6,422 nucleotides of DNA from CASQEL01 sp036655975 (GCA_036655975.1 JAVVPD010000114.1:1-6422), one strand, 5' to 3'. Positions 1-6,369 are shown, counted from the stretch's first letter. Notes: a model not told the origin generated them from the sequence alone. Numbers and translations: made by a program.

Positions 1-172
1 CCAAAGGCGCGTTCCAGTGCTCTGCTCACCACGGGTACCATGACCATGCAACAAGCGCCGTCGAGCCTGAGCAGCACACGCCCCGCCAAAAGAGGGCCAG
101 GCCTATGGGGCCGTGGTGTACAACAATAATATGAAGGCCCACGGAATAAGATCAGACTAGACGGAGAACATT
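1..172. other. Unresolved left-edge segment, possible 3' end of an upstream gene
   Basis: No reading frame here can be assigned with confidence. On the + strand, one frame is open from base 1 to a TAA at 127-129. A second frame, open from about 71 to a TAG at 158-160, has more gene-like codons and ends ...AYGAVVYNNNMKAHGIRSD, but it has stops at 41 and 68. On the - strand a frame stays open through the left edge and could start near base 47, reading MVMVPVVSRALERAFG. It could therefore be the end of a + strand neighbour (possibly frameshifted) or the start of a divergent gene. A Shine-Dalgarno sequence (GGAG, 163-166) for the next gene lies at its right end. Confidence 0.25.
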
Positions 173-472
173 ATGCGATATATAGGTTATACAGGGCTGG
201 CTTTGCTACTGCTCCTGAGCACGGGAAGCGCCAGCCTTGCTGACGAAACAATGGCAAGCCCCAAGCGCGTACCCCCTGATAGCATTCCTGCAGATTCAGG
301 GGAAACCACACGTCTGTGGAATATGGCCCGTAAATATAAAGATCAGATGCGCTATGAAATGGCGCGGCAGCACTATCTTCTGGCTTTGGCAACCTGCCGC
401 TCAGACGAAACTGTCCAGCGCATTCAACGCGAATTACAAATTGTTGAGTTGCAAATCCGCAGCTTGCGATAG
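173..472 (+). CDS. Small exported helical (TPR-like) protein of unknown function
   Basis: This 99-residue protein is not recognised as a named family. Residues 1-23 form a clear Sec signal peptide: a short basic start, a leucine-rich core (LALLLLL) and a likely signal peptidase I cut after SLA before DE. There is no lipobox cysteine, so the mature protein of about 76 residues should be periplasmic. After a short proline-containing linker, residues 45-99 are predicted helical. They resemble one tetratricopeptide-type helix pair (ARKYKDQMRYEMARQHYLLA) followed by a charged helix. The start is supported by GGAG at 163-166, six bases before the ATG. The FlgO-domain gene begins 27 bases downstream, so the two are probably one transcript. 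A role beside the FlgO-like protein in the envelope is inferred from that linkage alone. Confidence 0.75.
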   Translation: MRYIGYTGLALLLLLSTGSASLADETMASPKRVPPDSIPADSGETTRLWNMARKYKDQMRYEMARQHYLLALATCRSDETVQRIQRELQIVELQIRSLR

Positions 473-499
473 GTATTTTTTTCAGCCGGAGAGAATCGT

Positions 500-1132
500 A
501 TGCCCCGCTACATCGCCTTTATGCTGCTCCTTGCAGCCCTGTGTATGCCCATTGCAGCAGCGGCTGTGGGAAATGTGCCCAAAGCCGCCAATGATATTGC
601 CAAGCAAATGGATAAGCAACTTATGGCCCGGTATGGTGCCAAGTCTAGCAACGGAAATGAAGGCGGCGTGACCATTGGCAGCAGTTCTGCTGATTACAGT
701 ACGCGCCAGCGCATCAGTATTATGTCTACCGTGCCCGTGAGCCTGAACAATTTGCAAGTTTCCTCCCCCCTCGCCCGCCAAATGGTAGAAGAAATAGCCC
801 GCTGGATGATTAATGCCGGCTATGTATTTGAAGAAATCCGCAAGGGGCAGGATATCCAGTTCAGCAATCCCACGGGAGAAACCCTGCTTACCCGTGATAC
901 GGCTCGGCTGGCAAGCCGCACGGTTACCAGCGCGGGTGTTATGGTGGGCACCTATGTGGTGAGCACGGAGCAGGTTCGCTTTAATATACGTATTTTACAT
1001 ACGCCCAGTAATGAAGTATTAGCCATGGGCACCGCAACGGTTCCTATTACCGAAGATATCCGCCCACTGCTGTATGACATGTCGCAGACCCCTGTAAAAG
1101 TCATGCCCAGTATTGGGACAAAACTACAATAA
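500..1132 (+). CDS. FlgO-domain exported envelope protein
   Basis: This 210-residue protein has an N-terminal Sec signal (residues 1-22, hydrophobic core AFMLLLAAL, likely cut after AAAA). A polar linker follows, then a FlgO domain at about 72-185. Matching features are the VPVSLNNLQ...SSPLARQMVEEIA stretch (78-100), EEIRKGQDI (111-119), TGETLLTRD (115-123) and GVMVGTY (136-142), followed by a strand carrying NIRI. In Vibrio, FlgO is an outer-membrane protein tied to flagellar stability and motility. Here the cysteine in the signal region (ALC) lacks the small residue expected before a lipobox Cys, so the protein is probably periplasmic rather than a lipoprotein. The start is supported by GGAGAG at 488-493, six bases before the ATG. 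It follows the small exported-protein gene and is closed by a strong terminator. The family assignment is confident; a flagellar role is inferred, because no flagellar gene is in view. Confidence 0.82.
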   Translation: MPRYIAFMLLLAALCMPIAAAAVGNVPKAANDIAKQMDKQLMARYGAKSSNGNEGGVTIGSSSADYSTRQRISIMSTVPVSLNNLQVSSPLARQMVEEIARWMINAGYVFEEIRKGQDIQFSNPTGETLLTRDTARLASRTVTSAGVMVGTYVVSTEQVRFNIRILHTPSNEVLAMGTATVPITEDIRPLLYDMSQTPVKVMPSIGTKLQ

Positions 1133-1144
1133 TTTTGAGAAATT

Positions 1145-1170
1145 GGGGAGGAATATCCTCCCCGTTTTTT
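1145..1170 (+). terminator. Rho-independent terminator after the FlgO-domain gene
   Basis: A perfect 8-bp stem (GGGGAGGA, 1145-1152, with TCCTCCCC, 1156-1163) closes a 3-base loop. After one G it is followed by six T residues (1165-1170). It begins 13 bases after the FlgO-gene stop and separates that unit from ychF. Confidence 0.92.
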
Positions 1171-1214
1171 AACATTCAGGGCGGGCAACCGCACTTTTTT
1201 TTGGAGAAAAATCT

Positions 1215-2315
1215 ATGGCACTCAGTATCGGTATTGTCGGCTTGCCCAATGTGGGGAAATCCACGCTGTTCAACGCGCTGACCAAGGCCCAGAATGCCCA
1301 GTCGGCCAATTATCCTTTCTGCACCATTGAGCCGAACAAGGCCACGGTAGCCGTGCCCGATGAACGCGTGGACACCTTGGTCAACTTAGCCCACCCGCAA
1401 AAAACCATTTATGCCAGCGTGGACTTTATTGACATTGCCGGATTAGTGCGCGGAGCCAGCCAAGGTGAAGGTTTGGGCAATCAGTTTTTAGCCAATATCC
1501 GCGAATGTGCCGCCATTGTACATGTGGTACGCTGTTTTGAAGACGAAAACATTACCCATGTGGACGGTACGGTTGACCCCCTGCGCGATGTGGAAACCAT
1601 TGAAACCGAATTGCTACTCGCAGACATTCAGTCTGTGGAAAAGCGTCTGGAACGCCTGCAAAAAATGGCTAAATTTGACAAAGACGCCAAAGCGGTCAGT
1701 GAGCACATCAAGGCTTTGCTGGAGCATCTCAACGCGGGCAAGTCCGCCTTGAGTTTCAGCCAACCCGAAGGGGAAACCTTTGCAGCTACGTGGCACGAAC
1801 TGGGACTGCTCACCGCCAAAAAAATGATTTTCTGCGCCAATGTGGACGAAGAAGCGGCGGTAAACGGCAATGCCCATGTGGAACAAGTGCGGGCCTTGGC
1901 CCAACAGCGTGCATGCGGCTTTGCCTTGATTTGCGCGAAAATTGAAGAGGAATTGCAAGGACTTTCGAGTGAAGAACAAAAAGAAATGCTACAATCCTTT
2001 GGCATTGCCCAAAGCGGTCTTGAGCGCATTATCCGCTCCGGCTACGACACTTTGGGCCTGATCAGCTATTTTACCGTTGGCCCCAAGGAAGTGCGCGCGT
2101 GGACCATCCACGAAGGCTGGAAGGCACCCCAATGCGCCGGTGTTATCCATACGGATTTTGAACGCGGTTTTATCCGCGCCGAAATTATTTCCTATACCGA
2201 CTATGTGACTCACAAAACTGAAGCTGCCTGCCGCACCGCAGGTGTTCTGCGTACCGAAGGCAAAGAATACATCATGCAAGACGGCGATGTGGTACATTTT
2301 TTGTTCAACGTATAA
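1215..2315 (+). CDS. ychF: YchF, redox-regulated ribosome-binding P-loop ATPase (OLA1/YchF family)
   Basis: This 366-residue, full-length member of the Obg-related YchF/OLA1 family is cytosolic. It is known to bind ribosomes and hydrolyse ATP in preference to GTP. The Walker A motif GLPNVGKS is at 9-16, switch I YPFCTIEPN at 33-41 and G3 DFIDIAG at 70-76. The G4 position reads NVDE (209-212) instead of NKxD, the family hallmark that loosens guanine specificity. A charged helical insertion, the coiled-coil arm, lies at about 120-175. The C-terminal TGS domain covers about 281-366 (SYFTVGPKEVRAWTI, then HTDFERGFIRAEI at 312-324). GGAG at 1203-1206 supports the ATG start. It sits behind a terminator and converges on trmJ, so it is probably transcribed alone; no convincing promoter could be fixed in the 44 bases after that terminator. 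Confidence 0.97.
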   Translation: MALSIGIVGLPNVGKSTLFNALTKAQNAQSANYPFCTIEPNKATVAVPDERVDTLVNLAHPQKTIYASVDFIDIAGLVRGASQGEGLGNQFLANIRECAAIVHVVRCFEDENITHVDGTVDPLRDVETIETELLLADIQSVEKRLERLQKMAKFDKDAKAVSEHIKALLEHLNAGKSALSFSQPEGETFAATWHELGLLTAKKMIFCANVDEEAAVNGNAHVEQVRALAQQRACGFALICAKIEEELQGLSSEEQKEMLQSFGIAQSGLERIIRSGYDTLGLISYFTVGPKEVRAWTIHEGWKAPQCAGVIHTDFERGFIRAEIISYTDYVTHKTEAACRTAGVLRTEGKEYIMQDGDVVHFLFNV

Positions 2316-2327
2316 AGCAGGAACAGT

Positions 2328-2464
2328 GCCGAGAGCATTTTGCTATTGAAAATAGCTAGACGCTCTGGCGACGAGAACCGTCACCCGCCCCGTAGGCGTA
2401 GGCGAAATGTACTTTCGCCCTAAAGCGCCGGAGGGAGTGTCTGAAATCAAAAATGCTTTAAGGC
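2328..2464. repeat. Nested inverted-repeat element, candidate MITE/REP-like repeat or structured RNA
   Basis: The gap between two convergent genes is almost entirely self-complementary. Its ends are imperfect inverted repeats: GCC-gag-AGCATTTT (2328-2341) against AAAATGCT-ttaa-GGC (2450-2464), with an exact 8-bp core. Inside are: hairpin GCTATT-gaa-AATAGC (2342-2356); AGAC (2358-2361) with GTCT (2439-2442); CTCTGGCG (2363-2370) with CGCCGGAG (2426-2433, one G-U in RNA); hairpin CGCC-ccgta-GGCG (2386-2398); and hairpin GGCGAAA-tgtac-TTTCGCC (2401-2419). A tandem GTAGGC pair lies at 2392-2403. The hairpin at 2386-2398 competes with a smaller one, GACG-agaac-CGTC, at 2370-2382. The pairing works on either strand. 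No T-run follows the stems, so it is not a classic terminator. The right end overlaps the trmJ stop codon. No reading frame in it looks coding. Identity as a dispersed repeat is unproven. Confidence 0.6.
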
Positions 2465-3207
2465 TCTTTTCTCAACCCTAACTTATAGCGAATTTGGCGG
2501 CATATACCCATAAGAGTGTCATATTCGTGACGGCGAAGGGGGAAACGCCCCAAAAAGCGCCGAAAAGGCATCATAAAATAATCGGGATTATCCCCGTGCA
2601 AATAGTCGAGCTGCAAAAGTGTATCTTTTAGGGTGGACGTGAGGCGTTCCCCCTCTTCCGTATTCATACGGCGCGAATTGGGCAAAGGACTCCCCTTATG
2701 CCCCTGCCCCGCCGTGCGGGCTTTATGGCATTCATAGAGCACCAGCAACAACGCTTGCGCCACATTGAGCGACGAAACCCCCGGCACAGTGGGGATGGTC
2801 ACCAAACGGTGGCACAATTCCACTTCATCATTATCCAACCCGCGATCTTCAGGGCCAAACACCACGGCCACCGCAGCTTGCTCCGCCAGTACGGCGGCAA
2901 CTTCTCCAGCCGCACTTTCGGGGGTCAACCATTCGCGCCGCCAACCACCGGTGCGGGCGGTGGTGCCCAAGACAAGGCTCGTGCCTGTCAGCGCTTCGGC
3001 AAGGGTGGGGACAAGGCGCACAGCTTCCAACAAAGTCTGCCCTTTAGCAGTGGCAAGGGGCCGCGCTTTGTCGATATGCCATAATTCGGGATCAACCAAA
3101 ACAATTTCATCCGCCCCCATATTGGCACAGGCCCGCGCCGCCATGCCCACATTTTCAGGAAAGCGGGTCTTAACCATGACCACGCGCAACAGCGCCGCGC
3201 TCGCCAT
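2458..3207 (-). CDS. trmJ: TrmJ-type tRNA/rRNA 2'-O-ribose methyltransferase (SPOUT family)
   Basis: This 249-residue protein has the size and layout of TrmJ, which uses S-adenosylmethionine to methylate the 2'-hydroxyl of nucleotide 32 in the tRNA anticodon loop. The SpoU/TrmH signature motifs are all visible: motif 1 ENVGMAARACANMG (18-31), motif 2 VVFGPEDRGLDN (115-126) and motif 3 SSLNVAQALLLVLYE (145-159). These form the trefoil-knot cofactor site. The C-terminal extension at about 180-246 (EEGERLTSTL..., FRRFLGRFPL, then GICRQIRYKLG) matches the helical tail seen in TrmJ rather than TrmH. The gene ends the minus-strand operon. Its ATG shares one base with the TAA of the upstream DUF456 gene and no Shine-Dalgarno sequence is visible, so reinitiation is the likely way it is translated. 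The final codons lie inside the palindromic element described separately. The exact target nucleotide is inferred from the family. Confidence 0.9.
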   Translation of the reverse strand: MASAALLRVVMVKTRFPENVGMAARACANMGADEIVLVDPELWHIDKARPLATAKGQTLLEAVRLVPTLAEALTGTSLVLGTTARTGGWRREWLTPESAAGEVAAVLAEQAAVAVVFGPEDRGLDNDEVELCHRLVTIPTVPGVSSLNVAQALLLVLYECHKARTAGQGHKGSPLPNSRRMNTEEGERLTSTLKDTLLQLDYLHGDNPDYFMMPFRRFLGRFPLRRHEYDTLMGICRQIRYKLGLRKEP

Positions 3208-3791
3208 TATACAAAAAAGCGGTGGAGCCAGTACACCATTTCACCGGGGGCAGCAGGGGCCTCGGGCCAAATATACCGCGCCGTCAGCGCCAGCATAGCC
3301 CCCCCCGCCCCACACTTACACACCGTGCCCAAAAAACGCCCCATCATGGCTCCAAAAGCTGCGTCCACGGCTTCACCAGTGGCGCGCCCTTTACCTTTTT
3401 CCATCAAAAAACAGCCTGTCCACGCCCCTAATAACGCGCCGATAAGCGCCCCAAGGCCAAAAAACAAGGGAGCCAGCAAAATAGCCCCGGCAATAGCCCC
3501 CACCATGCCCGCAAAAGTGCCGGACGAACTGGAGCCGTATTTGCGGGCTTTAATGATTTGCAGGCCAAATTCCAGCACTTCACCCAATACGGCAAAAGCG
3601 ATCAGTAGGGCAAAAAATACAATATTGAGCTGTGCCGTATCGGGATAGATATATTTCCAAAGGCACACAAGCCCCAAAATAATCCAGTTGGCGGGCAGCC
3701 CAAACACGTTCAGCACCAATATCAACGCCAGAAAGCTTAAAAAACCGCTGGCAATAATAAAGGCTAAAGCTGGGGGAATAAACGGAATCAT
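3207..3791 (-). CDS. DUF456 family integral membrane protein
   Basis: This 194-residue, very hydrophobic protein matches the DUF456 family, whose function is unknown. Hydrophobic segments lie at about 8-30, 33-47 and 55-75. A glycine-rich membrane stretch follows at 91-127, with many small-residue spacings (GxxxG type, for example GTFAGMVGAIAG and GLGALIGALLGAWTG). A loop with charged residues (EKGKGRATGE) comes next, then a last hydrophobic stretch at about 150-172. The NVFGLPANW piece (28-36) in the first half and the Gly-rich second half are typical of the family. It is the third gene of the minus-strand operon. Its ATG overlaps the ligase stop as ATGA (4 bases), and GAGG lies about ten bases upstream of the ATG. 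It lies in the inner membrane; nothing in the sequence points to a substrate. Confidence 0.85.
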   Translation of the reverse strand: MIPFIPPALAFIIASGFLSFLALILVLNVFGLPANWIILGLVCLWKYIYPDTAQLNIVFFALLIAFAVLGEVLEFGLQIIKARKYGSSSSGTFAGMVGAIAGAILLAPLFFGLGALIGALLGAWTGCFLMEKGKGRATGEAVDAAFGAMMGRFLGTVCKCGAGGAMLALTARYIWPEAPAAPGEMVYWLHRFFV

Positions 3792-5104
3792 GCTTGTTTA
3801 GCCTCAGAACGTACATCCCGCACCCGTACCGCTTTACCGCCATCGGCCTTGGGCAGAGAACCGGACTGCACGAGCTCCACCTTGGGCGTTACCAAAATTT
3901 CATCGCGCAAACGGTGGGCAATGGTTTTTTGAAGATTTTGCAATTGGCGCATATCTTCCACAAAATATTCTTCGCGGATTTCCACTTGGACTTTAATCAC
4001 GTCAGCCAGTCCGTCATTTTCCAATACAATCAAATAATTTTGTCCCACTTCAGGGAAGGACATAATAACCTGCTCCACCTGCATAGGATAAATGTTCACG
4101 CCTTTGATGATAAACATATCATCCGCACGCCCTAAAATACGGTCAATACGCCGATGTTTACGCCCGCAAGCACAATCCCCCGGCAGAAAACGGGTCAGGT
4201 CGCGGGTTCTGTAGCGCAAAATAGGCATGCCCTGGCGGCACAGGCTGGTCATAATCAATTCGCCCACTTCACCTTCGGCAAGGGGCTCACCGGTTTTGGG
4301 ATCAACAATTTCCGGCAAAAAAGCGTCTTCCCACACGTGCAGTCCGTTCTGGTGTTGGCATTCAAAAGCCACGCCGGGGCCGTTCATTTCAGACAAACCA
4401 TAGGAATTATACACTTGCATATCAAATATTTGCTCAATGCGTTTGCGAAATTCTTCCGTGTAGGGTTCGGCCCCCACAAGAGCAACGCGTAAGGACAAAT
4501 CCCGTGGATTTTCCCCCACTTCCAGCATTTTCTCACCCAAAATGAGGGCATACGAGGGCAGAATATGCACCACAGTAGTACGAAAATCCTTCATCAATTT
4601 GATTTGGCGCCGCGAATTGCCCGCTCCCGCAGGAATAGTCATACAGCCCAAACGCTCCGCCCCAAAATGGATGCCCAATCCTCCGGTAAACAGACCATAA
4701 CCCGACATGTTTTGAAACACATCTTCACGCCGAATACCAATCATATACATGCTGCGGGCCATGAGATCAGCCCATGAATTAAGATCATTTTGCGTATGAC
4801 AAATCGCCGTGGGCGTGCCCGTTGTGCCGCTGGAGCAGTGCATACGCACAATTTCTGCTGCGGGAACACACAATAAACCTGTGGGATATTGCTCGCGCAA
4901 ATCGGCCTTAGTGGTCATGGGAATGCGCTGCACATCATCAAGGCTGGTGATGTTTGCCGCGCTAACGCCCGCTTCTGCCAATTTTTGCCCATAATAAGAA
5001 CACTTGGAGGCATGCGCCACCACAGCCCGCAAACGGGTTAATTGCGTTGCTTCAATCTGTGCCTTGTCCCAGGTTTCGGCTTTGTCAAAAAAATCCATGT
5101 TCAT
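3788..5104 (-). CDS. paaK: Phenylacetate-CoA ligase family enzyme (AMP-forming)
   Basis: This 438-residue protein is full length for PaaK-type adenylate-forming ligases, which convert an aryl acid such as phenylacetate, with ATP and CoA, to the acyl-CoA, AMP and pyrophosphate in the cytosol. Visible motifs are the P-loop SSGTTGTPT (91-99), SYGLSE (234-239), RYRTRD (297-302), CACGRKHRRIDRILGRADD (311-329) and the hinge/A8 region IIKGVNIYP (332-340). The presumed catalytic lysine is in GGKA (K424). In anaerobes such enzymes often follow 2-oxoacid:ferredoxin oxidoreductases that break down aromatic amino acids; none is in view, so the substrate could also be indoleacetate or a relative. Two in-frame ATGs are possible, at 5104 and 5098. 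The AAAAGGGA upstream sits six bases from the second and abuts the first, so translation may really start at 5098. It follows the DUF1786 gene by 6 bases and overlaps the DUF456 gene by 4. Confidence 0.9.
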   Translation of the reverse strand: MNMDFFDKAETWDKAQIEATQLTRLRAVVAHASKCSYYGQKLAEAGVSAANITSLDDVQRIPMTTKADLREQYPTGLLCVPAAEIVRMHCSSGTTGTPTAICHTQNDLNSWADLMARSMYMIGIRREDVFQNMSGYGLFTGGLGIHFGAERLGCMTIPAGAGNSRRQIKLMKDFRTTVVHILPSYALILGEKMLEVGENPRDLSLRVALVGAEPYTEEFRKRIEQIFDMQVYNSYGLSEMNGPGVAFECQHQNGLHVWEDAFLPEIVDPKTGEPLAEGEVGELIMTSLCRQGMPILRYRTRDLTRFLPGDCACGRKHRRIDRILGRADDMFIIKGVNIYPMQVEQVIMSFPEVGQNYLIVLENDGLADVIKVQVEIREEYFVEDMRQLQNLQKTIAHRLRDEILVTPKVELVQSGSLPKADGGKAVRVRDVRSEAKQA

Positions 5105-5110
5105 TCCCTT

Positions 5111-6178
5111 TTATCCCTGTGCAAGAGTAAATTTAGCGGCCATACCTTCAAGAAGACCGTAACAGCCTGCCAGCATCATATCCCCATAAGGAGCAACAAA
5201 TTGCCCGTAGCCCCGCAAAAGTTCCCGCCGAGGCCCCAGCACAAAGGTAGGATCAAAACCCGCTGCCGCCTCGGGAATATGCCCGAAAGCTGTGCCATGC
5301 CCGCCTGTAGCCCGCACTTGTTCATCGGGCAGCCAACCCATACGAAATTCCTGTAAGTCTTGCAACAATTGCTCTACAGAGCGCATGCCCGTGTGATGCT
5401 CATAGATGCCCAATATTCTTTGCTGATATACGAGTGCAGCCACACAATGACTGTTGCCAATATTGACAATAGTGACGCCTTCGCGCTGGCTGCGATCACG
5501 TACTTCCGGCAAACACAAAGCGCCCAGTAAGGCCGCCGTGCCCGTATCCGCCACGGGGCCACCGGTAACAGCATGTAGGGCCACAAGGCGTGTAAGATTG
5601 GGCGGCGGAACCGTATATATCCAGTCCGCCGGATGCGGTGAAACATCTAATAGACCGCGCCAATGCCGCATACGCCCCTGCCGGTTACCCGCCTCATGGA
5701 TCCCGTGATCCTGCGCCGCCGCCACAACCCTGTGGGGCAAGGGCAAGCCAGCCTGACGCAACAGGCCTTCCCAATGGGCGGGGCTATAGTCGCTTATCGC
5801 CACGGCTACCGCACCTTCTGGGCAATGGTGGCTGATACTGAAGCCCATGGAGCGAACCATCTCCGGGCTATCGTGAACAGCACAGGCCGCCTCGGGCGAA
5901 AGTGCCACCGCCAAGCCCGCTGCCGTATGCGCCTGCAAAGCTCGAGTAAAACCACCGCCCATATTCCTACCGTACAACCATACAGAGCGCCCTAATTGGG
6001 TAAGGGCGCGCACCCGTTGCGCCACGAGACGCGCGGGCGAAGGCAACACAAAACGGGGCCAATTTTCCGGTTCCATTTCTGGACGCGCCAGCAACACATC
6101 TTGCGTGCCACTGCCAATATCCAAGCATAGCACTGGGCCAGTCATGTGTAAAAAATGCAATATATCAGCATGTGGCAT
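5111..6178 (-). CDS. DUF1786 family protein, putative actin/Hsp70-fold ATPase
   Basis: This 355-residue protein matches DUF1786 (COG4012). Some databases label members as pyruvate-formate-lyase-activating-enzyme related, but no radical-SAM CxxxCxxC motif is present. It has actin/hexokinase/Hsp70-like nucleotide-binding landmarks: DIGSGTQD (20-27, phosphate-1-like loop), RNMGGG (71-76), QDHG (156-159), DTGTAALLGAL (211-221), NIGNSH (239-244, phosphate-2-like) and EHHTG (260-264). No signal peptide is seen, so it should be cytosolic. I chose the ATG at 6178 because AGGA (6186-6189) lies seven bases upstream; a longer reading from a TTG at 6193 would place that site inside the gene. It is the first gene of the minus-strand operon, six bases before the ligase gene. 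The family has no established reaction. Pairing with an acyl-CoA ligase suggests, but does not show, an accessory or activator role in that pathway. Confidence 0.85.
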   Translation of the reverse strand: MPHADILHFLHMTGPVLCLDIGSGTQDVLLARPEMEPENWPRFVLPSPARLVAQRVRALTQLGRSVWLYGRNMGGGFTRALQAHTAAGLAVALSPEAACAVHDSPEMVRSMGFSISHHCPEGAVAVAISDYSPAHWEGLLRQAGLPLPHRVVAAAQDHGIHEAGNRQGRMRHWRGLLDVSPHPADWIYTVPPPNLTRLVALHAVTGGPVADTGTAALLGALCLPEVRDRSQREGVTIVNIGNSHCVAALVYQQRILGIYEHHTGMRSVEQLLQDLQEFRMGWLPDEQVRATGGHGTAFGHIPEAAAGFDPTFVLGPRRELLRGYGQFVAPYGDMMLAGCYGLLEGMAAKFTLAQG

Positions 6179-6185
6179 ACTACTA

Positions 6186-6189
6186 TCCT
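6186..6189 (-). promoter_or_regulatory. Ribosome binding site fixing the DUF1786 start
   Basis: AGGA on the minus strand lies seven bases before the ATG at 6178. It is the only good site near the gene start. It argues against the upstream TTG at 6193, which has no comparable site. Confidence 0.7.
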
Positions 6190-6216
6190 GCAAAAGTTAG
6201 AGGAAGAATACCACTG

Positions 6217-6245
6217 TCAATACTCGGAACTTGCCAAGTGTGCAA
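6217..6245 (-). promoter_or_regulatory. Weak candidate promoter with dyad for the DUF1786-ligase operon
   Basis: On the minus strand TTGCAC (6245-6240) and TATTGA (6222-6217) are separated by 17 bases and would give a leader of about 30 bases containing the ribosome site. Each hexamer matches the sigma-70 consensus at only three positions. The spacer holds a perfect short dyad, ACTTG-C-CAAGT (6229-6239), which could be a regulator half-site pair. Both calls are pattern-based and weak. Confidence 0.25.
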
Positions 6246-6330
6246 GGGTACACAGGGGCGCAAAAACAATATGATATTTGCAGTTCCATTTTGTATGGCT
6301 GTCAACGAGCAAACAAAAGTGAGAATTTAT

Positions 6331-6364
6331 CAGGCAAATCCTGTGCTCGCGGCACAGGCAAATC
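6331..6364 (+). promoter_or_regulatory. Direct repeat around an inverted repeat, possible operator
   Basis: CAGGCAAATC occurs exactly at 6331-6340 and again at 6355-6364, a 24-base period. Between them, overlapping the edges of both copies, is a 7-bp inverted repeat, CCTGTGC (6340-6346) and GCACAGG (6352-6358), with loop TCGCG. The block sits just upstream of the putative promoter for the gene beyond the right edge. It could bind a dimeric regulator, or form a hairpin if it lies in a leader. Confidence 0.45.
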
Positions 6365-6369
6365 TATCC

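Noticed and set aside
237..671. Alternative 144-codon + strand frame across the first two genes
   Set aside because: It crosses two genes that both have signal peptides and ribosome sites, and its translation is rich in Cys/Trp as expected of an out-of-frame read.
1165..1214. Dedicated promoter for ychF immediately after the terminator
   Set aside because: No -35/-10 pair with acceptable spacing could be identified in this short T-rich stretch.
1614..2029. Minus-strand open frames inside ychF
   Set aside because: The + strand carries an intact YchF with all motifs; the antisense translations show no recognisable domain.
2328..2369. Simple bidirectional Rho-independent terminator between ychF and trmJ
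   Set aside because: The stems here are not followed by a T-run on either strand; the longer nested pairing explains the region better.
3206..3211. TATAAT consensus on the minus strand at the trmJ start
   Set aside because: It arises from the overlapping stop and start codons (GTA TAA TG), with no -35 at correct spacing; it would yield a leaderless message inside an operon.
2698..3298. Long + strand open frames opposite trmJ and DUF456
   Set aside because: They are antisense shadows of well-recognised minus-strand genes, with low-complexity Pro/Arg/Ala-rich translations.
6215..6220. Perfect TTGACA on the minus strand as a -35 box for the DUF1786 operon
   Set aside because: At 15-18 base spacing no acceptable -10 follows, and transcription would begin at or after the ribosome binding site.
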